Of a DNA stretch of 64,000 nt, positions 46,607-54,400 are shown piece after piece. The notes beneath the pieces were generated by a model. That model had not been told where the DNA came from. It searched no databases and saw only the letters and a program-made list of their open reading frames with translations. Origin of the DNA: Archangiaceae bacterium (lineage in GTDB: Bacteria; Myxococcota; Myxococcia; Myxococcales; Myxococcaceae). Each line of letters starts with the position of its first letter. Positions within the stretch are counted from its first letter, which is position 1. The stretch covers positions 186,001 to 250,000 of the forward strand of contig JADJNS010000018.1 in assembly GCA_016714225.1 (NCBI GenBank), written 5' to 3'. A program made the translations under genes and the position numbers.

Positions 46607-48664
46607 ATGAACATCGCGAACGGTTTCATCGAGAACGAGTGCCCGGTCGACCTGCACCCCCTGAAGAAGGTCGCGGTGACGGTCGACGTGAAGGGCGCAG
46701 TGGCCCGGGCCCGCGCGGCGCAGGGCGAGTGGGCCCAGCTGGGCTTCGACGGCCGCGCCAGGCTGCTCAAGGCCGCCGCGAAGCGCATTCTCAAGCGCCG
46801 CCAAGAGGTGCTCGAGCTCTTGCACGACGAGACCGGCAAGACCCCGGGCGACGTGCTGATGGGCGAGGCGCTCGGCGCGCTGCAGTTCGTGACCGACTGG
46901 GTGGCGGTGGCCCGCCCGCACCTCAAGACCCGGCGCCTGGCCATGTCGATGGTCGCCTTCCCCGGCAAGAGCGGCAGCATCGACCTGCTCCCGCGCGGCG
47001 TGGTGGCCATCATCGCGCCGTGGAACTTCCCCCTCGCGAACTTCTTCAAGCCGGTGTTCGCGGCGCTGCTGTGCGGCAACGCGGTGGTGCTCAAGCCCAG
47101 CGAGCTGTCGCCGCGCATGGGCGAGTGGTTCACCAGGGTGTTGGGTGAAGAGCTGCCCAAAGACGTGCTCACCGTGGTGCAGGGCGGGCGCGAGGTCGGC
47201 GAGCAGCTGGTGCGCGGCGGAGTCGACGCGGTGACCTTCACCGGCTCGACCGCCTCGGGCCGCGAGGTGGCCAAGGCGTGCGCCGAGCAGCTCATACCCG
47301 TCAGCCTCGAGCTGGGCGGCAAAGACGCCGCCATCGTGCTCGCCGACTGCGACTTCGATCGCACCGTCGCCGGCGTCATGTACTGGGCGCTGGCCAACGC
47401 CGGCCAGGCCTGCGGCGCCATCGAGCGGGTCATCGTCGAAGACGCCATCGCCGACCGCTTCGTCGACGCGCTCGAGGCCGCGGTCGCGCGCCTGCGCGTC
47501 ACCGCCGAGCCCCGCACCTCTGACGTGGGGCCGCTGGCCAACGCGCGCCAGCTCGAGGTGGTCGAGGCCCAGGTGCACGACGCCGTCTCGAGCGGCGCCG
47601 TGCTGCGCTGGGGCGGTCACCGCACCGGCCACGGCTACGGCTTCGAGCCCACGCTGCTCGACCGCTGCACCCCCACCATGAAGGTGATGCGCGAGCCGAC
47701 CTTCGGGCCCGTCATCTCGGTGCTGCGGGTACCCAACGCCGAGAGCGCGGTCGCCGCCGCCAACGACTGCGAGTACGGCCTCAACGCCTCGGTGTGGAGC
47801 CGCGACCTCGCCCGCGCCACCGCGCTCGCCAAGCGGCTCGAGGTGGGCACCGCCTACGTGAACAACCACGGCTTCACCGGCGCGATGCCCGCCGCCCCGT
47901 GGACCGGGGTGAAGCAGTCGGGCACCGGGGTGGCCAACAGCGTGTTCGCGCTCGGCCACTACACCCGCCCGCGCACCGTGGTGGTCGACCAGAACCGCGG
48001 CGCCGACGCCTGGTGGTTCCCGATGGACTCGGTGCTCGAAGAGCTGGGCCACCGCTTGTCCGAGGCGCAGCTGGGCAACGTGCTCGCCGCGGCGAAGGTG
48101 CCGCTGCTGCTGATGAAGCGCCAGCGCGCGGTGCTCGACTTCGTGCGCGACGGCACGCGCCTGCAAGACGCGGCGAAGTCGGCGAAGAGCAGCGTGAGCC
48201 GCTTCACCCGGGCGCTCTCGAAGCTGAGCCGCCGGCTCGACCCGAAGCTCACCGGCCCCGAGCGCCGCTGGGGCCGCGCCACCATGGAGACCATCTTCAG
48301 CTCGGCGCCCGACGCCCCGAACCGGGTCGACCCGGTCTCGGCCGAGACCGCCGAGGCGTTCATCTCCGAGGCGCACGAGGCGATGCCGTTCTCGTCGCGC
48401 CTCGCGCTGCGCGGCGCGCTGGCCACCCTGGGCGTGGCGCTGCCGTCGGTGGCCACGCGCCGGCTCACCACCATCGACCGACTGCCGCCCGAGCAGCGCC
48501 TCGAGGTGCTGCAGCGCGCGTGGAACAGCGACCTCTACCTGCTCAAGCAGATGACCGTGTTGTTCAAGCTGACCGGTGCGCTGACCAACGCCAGCACCAG
48601 CCGCCTGCAGCGCGAGCTGGTCAGGCCCAACGTGCCGGCCCCCCGCACCGAGCTGAGGAGCTGA
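46607..48664 (+). CDS. Aldehyde dehydrogenase with a C-terminal extension resembling the alcohol-oxidase accessory domain
   Basis: This is a 685-residue protein, much longer than a normal ALDH (~480). Residues 1-470 are a full ALDH: IIAPWNFPLANFFKPVFAAL, FTGSTASGREV, LELGGKDAA with Glu 235, NAGQACGAIER with Cys 269, and FGPVISVLRV. Both catalytic residues are intact. Residues ~490-685 are helical (PLLLMKRQRAVLDFVRDGTR, LPPEQRLEVLQRAWNSDLYL, LKQMTVLFKLTGALTNA) and resemble the N-terminal accessory region of long-chain alcohol oxidases. The GMC oxidase starts 6 bases later. The pair probably oxidises a fatty or isoprenoid alcohol to aldehyde and then to acid. Confidence 0.85.
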   Translation: MNIANGFIENECPVDLHPLKKVAVTVDVKGAVARARAAQGEWAQLGFDGRARLLKAAAKRILKRRQEVLELLHDETGKTPGDVLMGEALGALQFVTDWVAVARPHLKTRRLAMSMVAFPGKSGSIDLLPRGVVAIIAPWNFPLANFFKPVFAALLCGNAVVLKPSELSPRMGEWFTRVLGEELPKDVLTVVQGGREVGEQLVRGGVDAVTFTGSTASGREVAKACAEQLIPVSLELGGKDAAIVLADCDFDRTVAGVMYWALANAGQACGAIERVIVEDAIADRFVDALEAAVARLRVTAEPRTSDVGPLANARQLEVVEAQVHDAVSSGAVLRWGGHRTGHGYGFEPTLLDRCTPTMKVMREPTFGPVISVLRVPNAESAVAAANDCEYGLNASVWSRDLARATALAKRLEVGTAYVNNHGFTGAMPAAPWTGVKQSGTGVANSVFALGHYTRPRTVVVDQNRGADAWWFPMDSVLEELGHRLSEAQLGNVLAAAKVPLLLMKRQRAVLDFVRDGTRLQDAAKSAKSSVSRFTRALSKLSRRLDPKLTGPERRWGRATMETIFSSAPDAPNRVDPVSAETAEAFISEAHEAMPFSSRLALRGALATLGVALPSVATRRLTTIDRLPPEQRLEVLQRAWNSDLYLLKQMTVLFKLTGALTNASTSRLQRELVRPNVPAPRTELRS

Positions 48665-48669
48665 AAGCC

Positions 48670-50268
48670 ATGCGCACCCAACACCTGCCCAACCCGCTGC
48701 GGCCCACCGTGCCGCCTCCGCCGCGCGCGCAGCTGTTTCCCGACGACGAGTCGCTGTTGCCCGAAGGCTCGGTGGTCGACGGCCGCGGCCTGACCACCGA
48801 CGTCATCGACTCGGCCGACTACGTGGTGGTCGGCACCGGCGCCTCGGGCGCCACCGCCGCGCTGGTGCTGGCCCAGGCCGGCTACTCGGTGGTGATGCTC
48901 GAAGAGGGCCGCTGGGTGCGCACCCGCGAGTTCGGCCCCGACGTCTTCCCCGCGATGAAGCAGATGTACCGCGACCTGGGCGCCCAGGTGACCATCGGGC
49001 CCGCGGCCTACGCGGTGATGCAGGGCCGGTGCGTGGGTGGCTCGACCACCATCAACTCGGCGATCGCGCTGCGCCCGCCCGAGAAGGTCATCGAGCGCTG
49101 GGGCACCGCGTTCGGCCTGGGCGACGAGCTCACCGTGGCGCAGCTCGAGCCGCACTTCGACGCGCTCGAGAAGAGCCTGCGCGTCACCCAGATTGGCGAC
49201 TCCATCGCCGGCAACCACAACACCCTGATGGAGGCCGCGGCGAAGAAGCTGGGCATCAAGGCGCAGCGCATCAGCCGCTACGACGGCGGGTGCGAGGCCA
49301 GCGCCAGCTGCATCACCGGCTGCCCCAACGGCAAGAAGCTGGGCATGAACATCACCTACGTGCCGCAGACCCTGAAGCACGGCGCGAAGCTCTACACCTC
49401 GGCCAAGGCGCTCAGGGTGCTGTCGAGCTGGGGCCGGGCGACCGGCGTCGAGGCGCTGACCGAGTCGGGCCGCTTTCTCACCGTGCACGCGCGACGCGGC
49501 GTGGTGGTCGCGGCGAGCGTGATTCAGACCCCCGGCATCTTGAAGCGCAGCGGCGTGCGGCTGCACGCGCTGGGGCGCCACTTTCAGGCGCAGCCGGGCA
49601 CCAGCTTCGCGGCGCGCTTCGACAAGCCCGTCTCGATGGACTTCGGGGCCACGCAGGGCTTCAACAGCACCCACTTCGTCGAGAGCGACCGGTTCAAGGT
49701 CGAGTCGCTGTCGCTGCCGCCCGAGCTGCTCTCGGTGAACCTGCCCGGCATCGGGCCCGAGCTCACCAACCGGCTGCACGACTACCGGCACCTGCTCAAC
49801 TGGGCGCTGGTGCTGCGCGCCGAGACCGAGGGCCGGGTGGTGTCGATGTTGGGCAAAGAGATGATCTTCTTCAACCCCACCGTGACCGACCTGGCGCGCA
49901 TTCGCCGGGGGTATCGGCAGCTGTCCGAGCTGATGTTCGCGGCGGGCGCGAAAGAGGTCTGGCCCAACGTGCGCGGCATGCCGACGCTGAGGTCGGCCGA
50001 CGACCTGAAGCACTGGGACAACGCTCCGCTCGAGCCGACCGCGTACTCGCTGATGCTGTCGCACCTGTTCGGCACCGCGCGCATCGGCCCCGACCCCCGC
50101 GACGCGGTGGTGGGGTTGGACTTTCAGGTGCACGGCCTGCGCGGGGCGTACGTGGTCGATGCCAGCGTGTTCCCCACCAACCTGGGCGTGAACCCGCAGC
50201 ACACCATCATGGCGGTGGCCCGCCTCGGGGCGACCCGCATCGCCGAGCGACCGCTGCCGCGCGTGTAG
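48670..50268 (+). CDS. GMC-family FAD-dependent alcohol oxidase/dehydrogenase
   Basis: This 532-residue flavoprotein has the Rossmann loop YVVVGTGASGATAALVLAQA (~50-70). GGSTTINSAIALRPPEKV follows. The Cys-rich segment CEASASCITGCPNGKKLGMN is found in the long-chain-alcohol oxidase branch. The C-terminal active-site strand is LGVNPQHTIMAVARLGATR, with the His as expected. There is no signal peptide. It lacks the N-terminal helical extension seen in plant-type alcohol oxidases; a similar stretch is instead at the end of the preceding ALDH. ATG 48670 follows a GAGGAGC ribosome site at the end of that gene. Substrate: probably a long-chain or sterol-like alcohol. Confidence 0.88.
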   Translation: MRTQHLPNPLRPTVPPPPRAQLFPDDESLLPEGSVVDGRGLTTDVIDSADYVVVGTGASGATAALVLAQAGYSVVMLEEGRWVRTREFGPDVFPAMKQMYRDLGAQVTIGPAAYAVMQGRCVGGSTTINSAIALRPPEKVIERWGTAFGLGDELTVAQLEPHFDALEKSLRVTQIGDSIAGNHNTLMEAAAKKLGIKAQRISRYDGGCEASASCITGCPNGKKLGMNITYVPQTLKHGAKLYTSAKALRVLSSWGRATGVEALTESGRFLTVHARRGVVVAASVIQTPGILKRSGVRLHALGRHFQAQPGTSFAARFDKPVSMDFGATQGFNSTHFVESDRFKVESLSLPPELLSVNLPGIGPELTNRLHDYRHLLNWALVLRAETEGRVVSMLGKEMIFFNPTVTDLARIRRGYRQLSELMFAAGAKEVWPNVRGMPTLRSADDLKHWDNAPLEPTAYSLMLSHLFGTARIGPDPRDAVVGLDFQVHGLRGAYVVDASVFPTNLGVNPQHTIMAVARLGATRIAERPLPRV

Positions 50269-50355
50269 CAGGGCGCGGGCACACCGCCCGCCACTCGGCC
50301 TTCAGCGCGCCGCGACCCCACTCCATGCGTTGTGGTAGCCGCTTGGGTAGCGGCT

Positions 50356-50643
50356 CTACGGCGCCGGGCGGACGAACTCCGTCTGGTGCGTCCACGGGTC
50401 TCCGCGCACGTTGGCCGGAGTGCTCCGTCGCATGCCTCCTGCCGGGGCGCACATGCACCGGCATTCGGACGTGAACTCGGCAAAGTCCCGCGCGTAGCTC
50501 GAGCACAACGCGCGGCACCTGACGACTCCCGACTCGTGCTGCTCGCCGGTCATCGCCGCAGGACAGGACTCCAGCTCTTCGTACGCGTACTGATTCGTCG
50601 TCGCGCACGCCGAGAGGCACAACACTGCAAGTACGTACTTCAC
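50356..50643 (-). CDS. Small Cys-rich lipoprotein
   Basis: This is a 95-residue protein from GTG 50643, with GAGG 6 bases upstream. The lipoprotein signal KYVLAVLCLSAC is short. The mature part (~83 residues) has seven cysteines, including CRALCSSYARDFAEFTSECR then CMCA. The pattern suggests a small disulfide-rich, lipid-anchored protein. A longer upstream frame would cross the dyads at 50723-50759 and is not favoured. It is convergent with the GMC oxidase gene. No family is recognised. Confidence 0.6.
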   Translation of the reverse strand: MKYVLAVLCLSACATTNQYAYEELESCPAAMTGEQHESGVVRCRALCSSYARDFAEFTSECRCMCAPAGGMRRSTPANVRGDPWTHQTEFVRPAP

Positions 50644-50722
50644 GACTACCTCGCCTTCACCCTCACCACCCATTGTCCACCCGCCAGCCGGTGAAAGCCG
50701 AATCGCGGGTGTCTCATGCCCA

Positions 50723-50759
50723 CGCACATCGAATGTGCGCGAGAGGTCGGTCGACCTCT
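50723..50759. promoter_or_regulatory. Two adjacent short dyads upstream of the small lipoprotein gene
   Basis: CGCACATcgaATGTGCG (50723-50739) and AGAGGTCGgtCGACCTCT (50742-50759) are both perfect palindromes, 2 bases apart. They lie 80 bases before the 50643 start and 107 bases after the stop of the leftward gene at 50866. They could be operators for the lipoprotein gene or paired hairpins ending the upstream operon. The rest of 50644-50865 shows nothing else. Confidence 0.45.
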
Positions 50760-50865
50760 TGGGTGGCTCGTAACGAGGAGCCCGCCGCGTCGGCCCGCGC
50801 GTTACCTCGGGCGGCACCGCGCGCGCCTTCGACGCCGCGCGGCAAGGCGGTGAGCAGGTGTGGGC

Positions 50866-51897
50866 TCAGCCGTCGGTGCGGCCAATTCCCTCAGCGAGCG
50901 CGAGGGCTTCGTCGTACGGCAGGTTCGAGATGAGGGTGAGCTGGGTGTCGCCGTGCGACCAGCTCAGCGCGCTGTAGGTTCCGAAGAAGTCGAGCCAGCC
51001 TTCGCTCGCTCCGAGCTCGACACGCTTGCCGGTGGGCGGCGCCCACTTCACGCCGCGCTTCGACTCGGTGAGCGTCAGCCAGCGCGCGCCTTCGTTCATC
51101 ACCACCAGCGCGACGGGCGCCTGACGGCGATCGATGAGCACCTTCTCGACGTGCAGTGCGGGCGGTGCGAGCAGCGGAAAATCGAGCTCGGCCTGCGCGG
51201 CCTCGGTCGAGAGGCCCTCGCTCTTAAGGTCCCACTCCAGCACCAGGGCATCGCGTGGAAACTCGAACGCGAAGGCCGACGGCGGGGCAGGCACGTCGTA
51301 CTCCACCGCCTCGTACTGCATCGCGTACCAGCCGTCGTTCACCTCGAGCTTGAGGGGCAGGGCGTAGCGCTGGTCCATCCACGCCTGGTAGGGCCGAGCG
51401 CGGCCGGCCTTTCGGGGGGCTCCGGCCCACCGATCGACCGGGCGGCCGGCCACCGTCTCGGCGCCGTGCTGGGTGAGCTCGTACGTCTTCCACGTCTCGA
51501 CCCCGCGGTTGCTGAGCGCCGAGTACTGCTCGTGCTCGTCGAGGTGCGGCAACCCGCGCACGCGCAGGCCGAAGCGCCAGGCCGGCCACCACATCGCCAC
51601 CTGCTCGCCGTCGGTGACGAACAGGTTGCCCTTCAGGTCTTCGGGCGCCACCACCTCGACGCGCACCTTCGACAGCTTCTGGTACCACACGTCTTTGACC
51701 AGCTCGCCGTCGGGCCGTTGCGGCAGCATGTGCTGCTCGACGGTGCGGCCGTGAAACGTCTGCACCTGCAGCTGGCTCGCCGCCGCGGTGTTGCTGGCGA
51801 TGCGAACCCACATGCCGGTGCAGCCCGTGGTGGTGAGCAGCACCAGCGCGGCTGCTGCGATGCGCTGCGGGAGAGCGTGTGACTGGCGCGCCCTCAT
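50866..51897 (-). CDS. LolA-like lipoprotein (paralogue 2)
   Basis: ATG 51897 overlaps the preceding stop (ATGA) and gives a lipoprotein signal ending LTTTGC. The ~320-residue mature protein is beta-rich with a LolA/RseB-like N-terminal part: SKVRVEVVAPEDLKGNLFVT, DGEQVAMWWPAWRFGLRVRG, RYALPLKLEVNDGWYAMQYE. A C-terminal domain ends YSALSWSHGDTQLTLISNLP, YDEALALAEG, which looks like DUF4367-type sequence. The gene is similar in length and layout to the one before it (51894-52895), so they are tandem paralogues. It may carry or sense a lipid in the periplasm; that is inferred. Confidence 0.65.
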   Translation of the reverse strand: MRARQSHALPQRIAAAALVLLTTTGCTGMWVRIASNTAAASQLQVQTFHGRTVEQHMLPQRPDGELVKDVWYQKLSKVRVEVVAPEDLKGNLFVTDGEQVAMWWPAWRFGLRVRGLPHLDEHEQYSALSNRGVETWKTYELTQHGAETVAGRPVDRWAGAPRKAGRARPYQAWMDQRYALPLKLEVNDGWYAMQYEAVEYDVPAPPSAFAFEFPRDALVLEWDLKSEGLSTEAAQAELDFPLLAPPALHVEKVLIDRRQAPVALVVMNEGARWLTLTESKRGVKWAPPTGKRVELGASEGWLDFFGTYSALSWSHGDTQLTLISNLPYDEALALAEGIGRTDG

Positions 51898-52895
51898 CGC
51901 ACGTTCGCGGCGCTCAGCTGCGCGGCGACCTCGAGCAGCTCTTCGACCGGCAGGTTGCCGAACAGCGTGTAGTAGGTGCCCTCGCGCACGAAGGCATACG
52001 ACGACATCGCCGCGCCCAAGATGAGCCGGCCCTTCGACGCGCCCAGCTCGAGCGGTATGCCGTAGGCCGGCACCGAGGCGCCCGCCGACGCGCTCGCGGT
52101 GACCAGCAGCACGTGCGGCCCGCGCTGGTACCGCGCGCAGAACGCGGGAATGGGGCCGGCCGCGCGGCTCAGGTGCGCGCGCTGCAGCTTCAGGGTGCCT
52201 TCGGGGGGCAGCACGATGGGAAACGAGGCCTCTTGACGCATCGCCGCCTCGGTGACCTGTGCACCGGCGGTGTCCCAGTCGGTGATGAGGGTGCCCTCGG
52301 GCACCGCGGTCGAGAAGCGCTCGGGTGCGACGGGCTTGTTGAGCTCGAGCGTGTCGTAGCGGAAGCCGTACTTCGCCTTGGGGAACTGGAGCTCGCCCGC
52401 CACCGCCAGCGAGTAGGGGTCGTAGACCCTGGTGAAGCCCTTTTGGTCGAGCGTCTTCTTCGAGAGCGCCTGGTGCCACATGGTGAGCGTGCTCAGGCCC
52501 GCGACCATCGAGGTGCCGTCGATGCGGAACTCGTAGGTGCGCTGGTTGACCGCGTACTGATAGGCGACCAGGGCGTCGAGGTCTTTGGGGCCGGGCAGCT
52601 CGAGGCCGCGCACGCGAATCGCCCAGCGCAGCATCGGGTAGTACGACTGCAGCGTCTTGCCGTCGTAGGTGACGGTGATGCCGGCCCACGCCGCGGGCTC
52701 GGTGATGCGTGAGGTGAAGAGGTTGGGGCGGGCCGAGGCGACGGTGGCCTTCACCTCGGCGCCCTCGACCAGGCCGCTCTGCACCACCACGCCGTCGAGC
52801 GAGGTGAGCTTCGCGGTGTTCCGCTGAATGTGGAGCAGGGTGTAGTCGGGCGTGGGGTTGGCGCCGAGCAGCGCGACGAGTGAGATGGCGAGCAT
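51894..52895 (-). CDS. LolA-like exported protein (paralogue 1)
   Basis: This 333-residue protein has a short signal (LAISLVALLGANP). The N-terminal LolA-like half contains DGVVVQSGLVEGAEVKATVA, ITVTYDGKTLQSYYPMLRWA, and a helix KDLDALVAYQYAVNQ. The C-terminal half has a DUF4367-like end, AMSSYAFVREGTYYTLFGNL followed by PVEELLEVAAQL. It is not a lipoprotein, unlike its downstream paralogue. It lies 16 bases after the sterol-desaturase gene, placing it in the TetR-led operon. A periplasmic carrier working with the desaturase product is possible but unproven. Confidence 0.65.
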   Translation of the reverse strand: MLAISLVALLGANPTPDYTLLHIQRNTAKLTSLDGVVVQSGLVEGAEVKATVASARPNLFTSRITEPAAWAGITVTYDGKTLQSYYPMLRWAIRVRGLELPGPKDLDALVAYQYAVNQRTYEFRIDGTSMVAGLSTLTMWHQALSKKTLDQKGFTRVYDPYSLAVAGELQFPKAKYGFRYDTLELNKPVAPERFSTAVPEGTLITDWDTAGAQVTEAAMRQEASFPIVLPPEGTLKLQRAHLSRAAGPIPAFCARYQRGPHVLLVTASASAGASVPAYGIPLELGASKGRLILGAAMSSYAFVREGTYYTLFGNLPVEELLEVAAQLSAANVR

Positions 52896-52911
52896 CGAAC
52901 GTTTCCTCTTT

Positions 52912-53664
52912 TCAACGGCGGGCAGCGGGCCTGAACAGCTCGAGCCACCCGTGCAGCCCGGTGAGCGGGTGGTCGACCGTGCGTCCCACTCCGAACCGCA
53001 CCGGCTCGGAGGGTGAGACGAAGGTGCCGAAGAGGCGGTCCCAGATGATGAGGACTCCGCCGAAGTTCTTGTCGAGGTAGGGCGCGTTGTCGCCGTGGTG
53101 CAGCTGGTGGTGCTGCGGGGCGTTGAGCAGCCAGGCCAGGGGCCCCAAGCGAACGCCCGCCTGGGTGTGCATCAGCGACTGGTACATCAGGCTCATGAAC
53201 TCGGTGGCCATCACCATCAGCGGGTCGAAGCCGAGAAAGGGAAGCCACAGCCAGAACGGGGCGGCGACGAACGGTGTCCAGCTCTGACGCAAGGCGACCG
53301 AGAGGTTGAAGTGCTGCGACGAGTGGTGGGTGACGTGGGCGGCCCACATCGGGGCGAAGCGGTGGCTGACGCGGTGGAACCAGTAGAAGGTGAAGTCGTC
53401 GAGCACGAACAGCGCGCCCCAGCAGGCCCAGAACCGGGGCGAGCCGACGTCGAGCCAGTGGGGGCCGAAGTCGAACAGCGCGTGGTCGTGCACCTGCGAG
53501 TACAGCTCGAAGAGCAGCGGGCCCCAGAGCACCGACACCACCAGGTAGCCGGCGAAGGTCCACAGGTTGACGAGGGTGTCTCGGGTTCTGAAGTGCTGGG
53601 GGTGGCGCACCCGCTCGACGACGAGGCCCAGGCCCAGCGCGCAGATGAGCAGCCAGCCGATCAT
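52912..53664 (-). CDS. Sterol desaturase/fatty acid hydroxylase family membrane protein
   Basis: This 250-residue protein has about four hydrophobic helices. The histidine clusters of the non-haem di-iron family are all present: FYWFHRVSHRFAPMWAAH (HxxxH), HVTHHSSQHFN (HxxHH-type) and APQHHQLHHGDNAPYLDKNF. Enzymes of this family hydroxylate or desaturate sterols, fatty acids or sphingolipid-like chains at the inner membrane. Start ATG 53664 overlaps the TetR stop (ATGA), so the enzyme is under the control of that regulator. Confidence 0.9.
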   Translation of the reverse strand: MIGWLLICALGLGLVVERVRHPQHFRTRDTLVNLWTFAGYLVVSVLWGPLLFELYSQVHDHALFDFGPHWLDVGSPRFWACWGALFVLDDFTFYWFHRVSHRFAPMWAAHVTHHSSQHFNLSVALRQSWTPFVAAPFWLWLPFLGFDPLMVMATEFMSLMYQSLMHTQAGVRLGPLAWLLNAPQHHQLHHGDNAPYLDKNFGGVLIIWDRLFGTFVSPSEPVRFGVGRTVDHPLTGLHGWLELFRPAARR

Positions 53665-54269
53665 CGCTGTCGCAGCCCTTCGGAGAGCAGCCGGGCGAGG
53701 GTGGCTACCGAGGGGCGCTCTTTCTTGCCCAGCGGCTGGGCGCCGATGACCCGGGAGAGGATGAAGTAGTTCGTGAACAGCAGGTAGACCGCGGTGAAGG
53801 CCTCGGCCGGGTCGAGGTCGCCGCCCACGCGGGTGCCCTCGAGCGCCGGGCCGAAGAGCTTTCTGAACTTGCCCGCCAGGTCGTCGTACTGCGGCTGGGC
53901 GTGGCGGCCGTCGAACTCGGCGATGTCGACGTAGACCAGGGTGAGGTAGTCGCGGTGCTGGTCGACCAGCTTGCCGAGCGTCTCTCCGACGGTGACCAGG
54001 TCGTGGGGAAAAGCGCCGCCCTTGCCGACCAGCGCGGTGAGCCCCAACGCGCTCCGCGCGAAGTCGAGGTACAGGCGCGAGAGCAAGGCGGTGAAGAGGT
54101 GCTCTTTGTCGGGGTAGTGGTTGTAGATGTTGCCGAGCGAGACGCCGGCGGTCTTCGCCAGCTCGCGCAGCCCCACGCCGTGGAAGCCCTGCTTGAGAAA
54201 GAGCTTCAGCGCGGCGTCTTCGATCTGCGTGCGCCGGGCTGCCTGGTGTTCGGGTGACAGGGTGGCCAT
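53661..54269 (-). CDS. TetR-family transcriptional repressor
   Basis: This 202-residue protein has an N-terminal TetR HTH with AALKLFLKQGFHGVGLRELA and AGVSLGNIYNHYPDKEHLF (residues ~18-62), all as in the family. The C-terminal ligand domain is helical and of ordinary length. A near-perfect palindrome overlies its own promoter (54277-54294), 7 bases upstream of the start, so autoregulation is very likely. It heads an operon with the desaturase (ATGA overlap) and probably the two LolA-like genes. The ligand may be a lipid or fatty acid, judging from the neighbours. Confidence 0.92.
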   Translation of the reverse strand: MATLSPEHQAARRTQIEDAALKLFLKQGFHGVGLRELAKTAGVSLGNIYNHYPDKEHLFTALLSRLYLDFARSALGLTALVGKGGAFPHDLVTVGETLGKLVDQHRDYLTLVYVDIAEFDGRHAQPQYDDLAGKFRKLFGPALEGTRVGGDLDPAEAFTAVYLLFTNYFILSRVIGAQPLGKKERPSVATLARLLSEGLRQR

Positions 54270-54276
54270 GGGTTGT

Positions 54277-54294
54277 TGAGCGAACGTTCGTTCA
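54277..54294. promoter_or_regulatory. Probable TetR operator
   Basis: TGAGCGAACGTTCGTTCA is an 18-base palindrome with one mismatched pair. The 'GAACG..CGTTC' form is typical of operators for TetR repressors of lipid genes. It lies immediately upstream of the TetR start codon, where bound repressor would block transcription of the whole operon. Confidence 0.8.
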
Positions 54295-54322
54295 TTTTGG
54301 CCGGCGCTGTCAAGGGGGCCCA

Positions 54323-54366
54323 GAAAACAAACAAGGTCCGGGCTCGGCTTGCGCCGGGCCCGGACC
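54323..54366 (-). terminator. Intrinsic terminator of the downstream peptidoglycan hydrolase gene
   Basis: On the minus strand, GGTCCGGGC (54366-54358) pairs perfectly with GCCCGGACC (54343-54335). It is followed by TTGTTTGTTTT (54333-54323). This is a canonical stem plus T-tract 35 bases after the stop of the gene at 54401. Confidence 0.85.
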
Positions 54367-54400
54367 AGGGTGAGGGATTTAGCCGTCCCCTGACGGCGGA

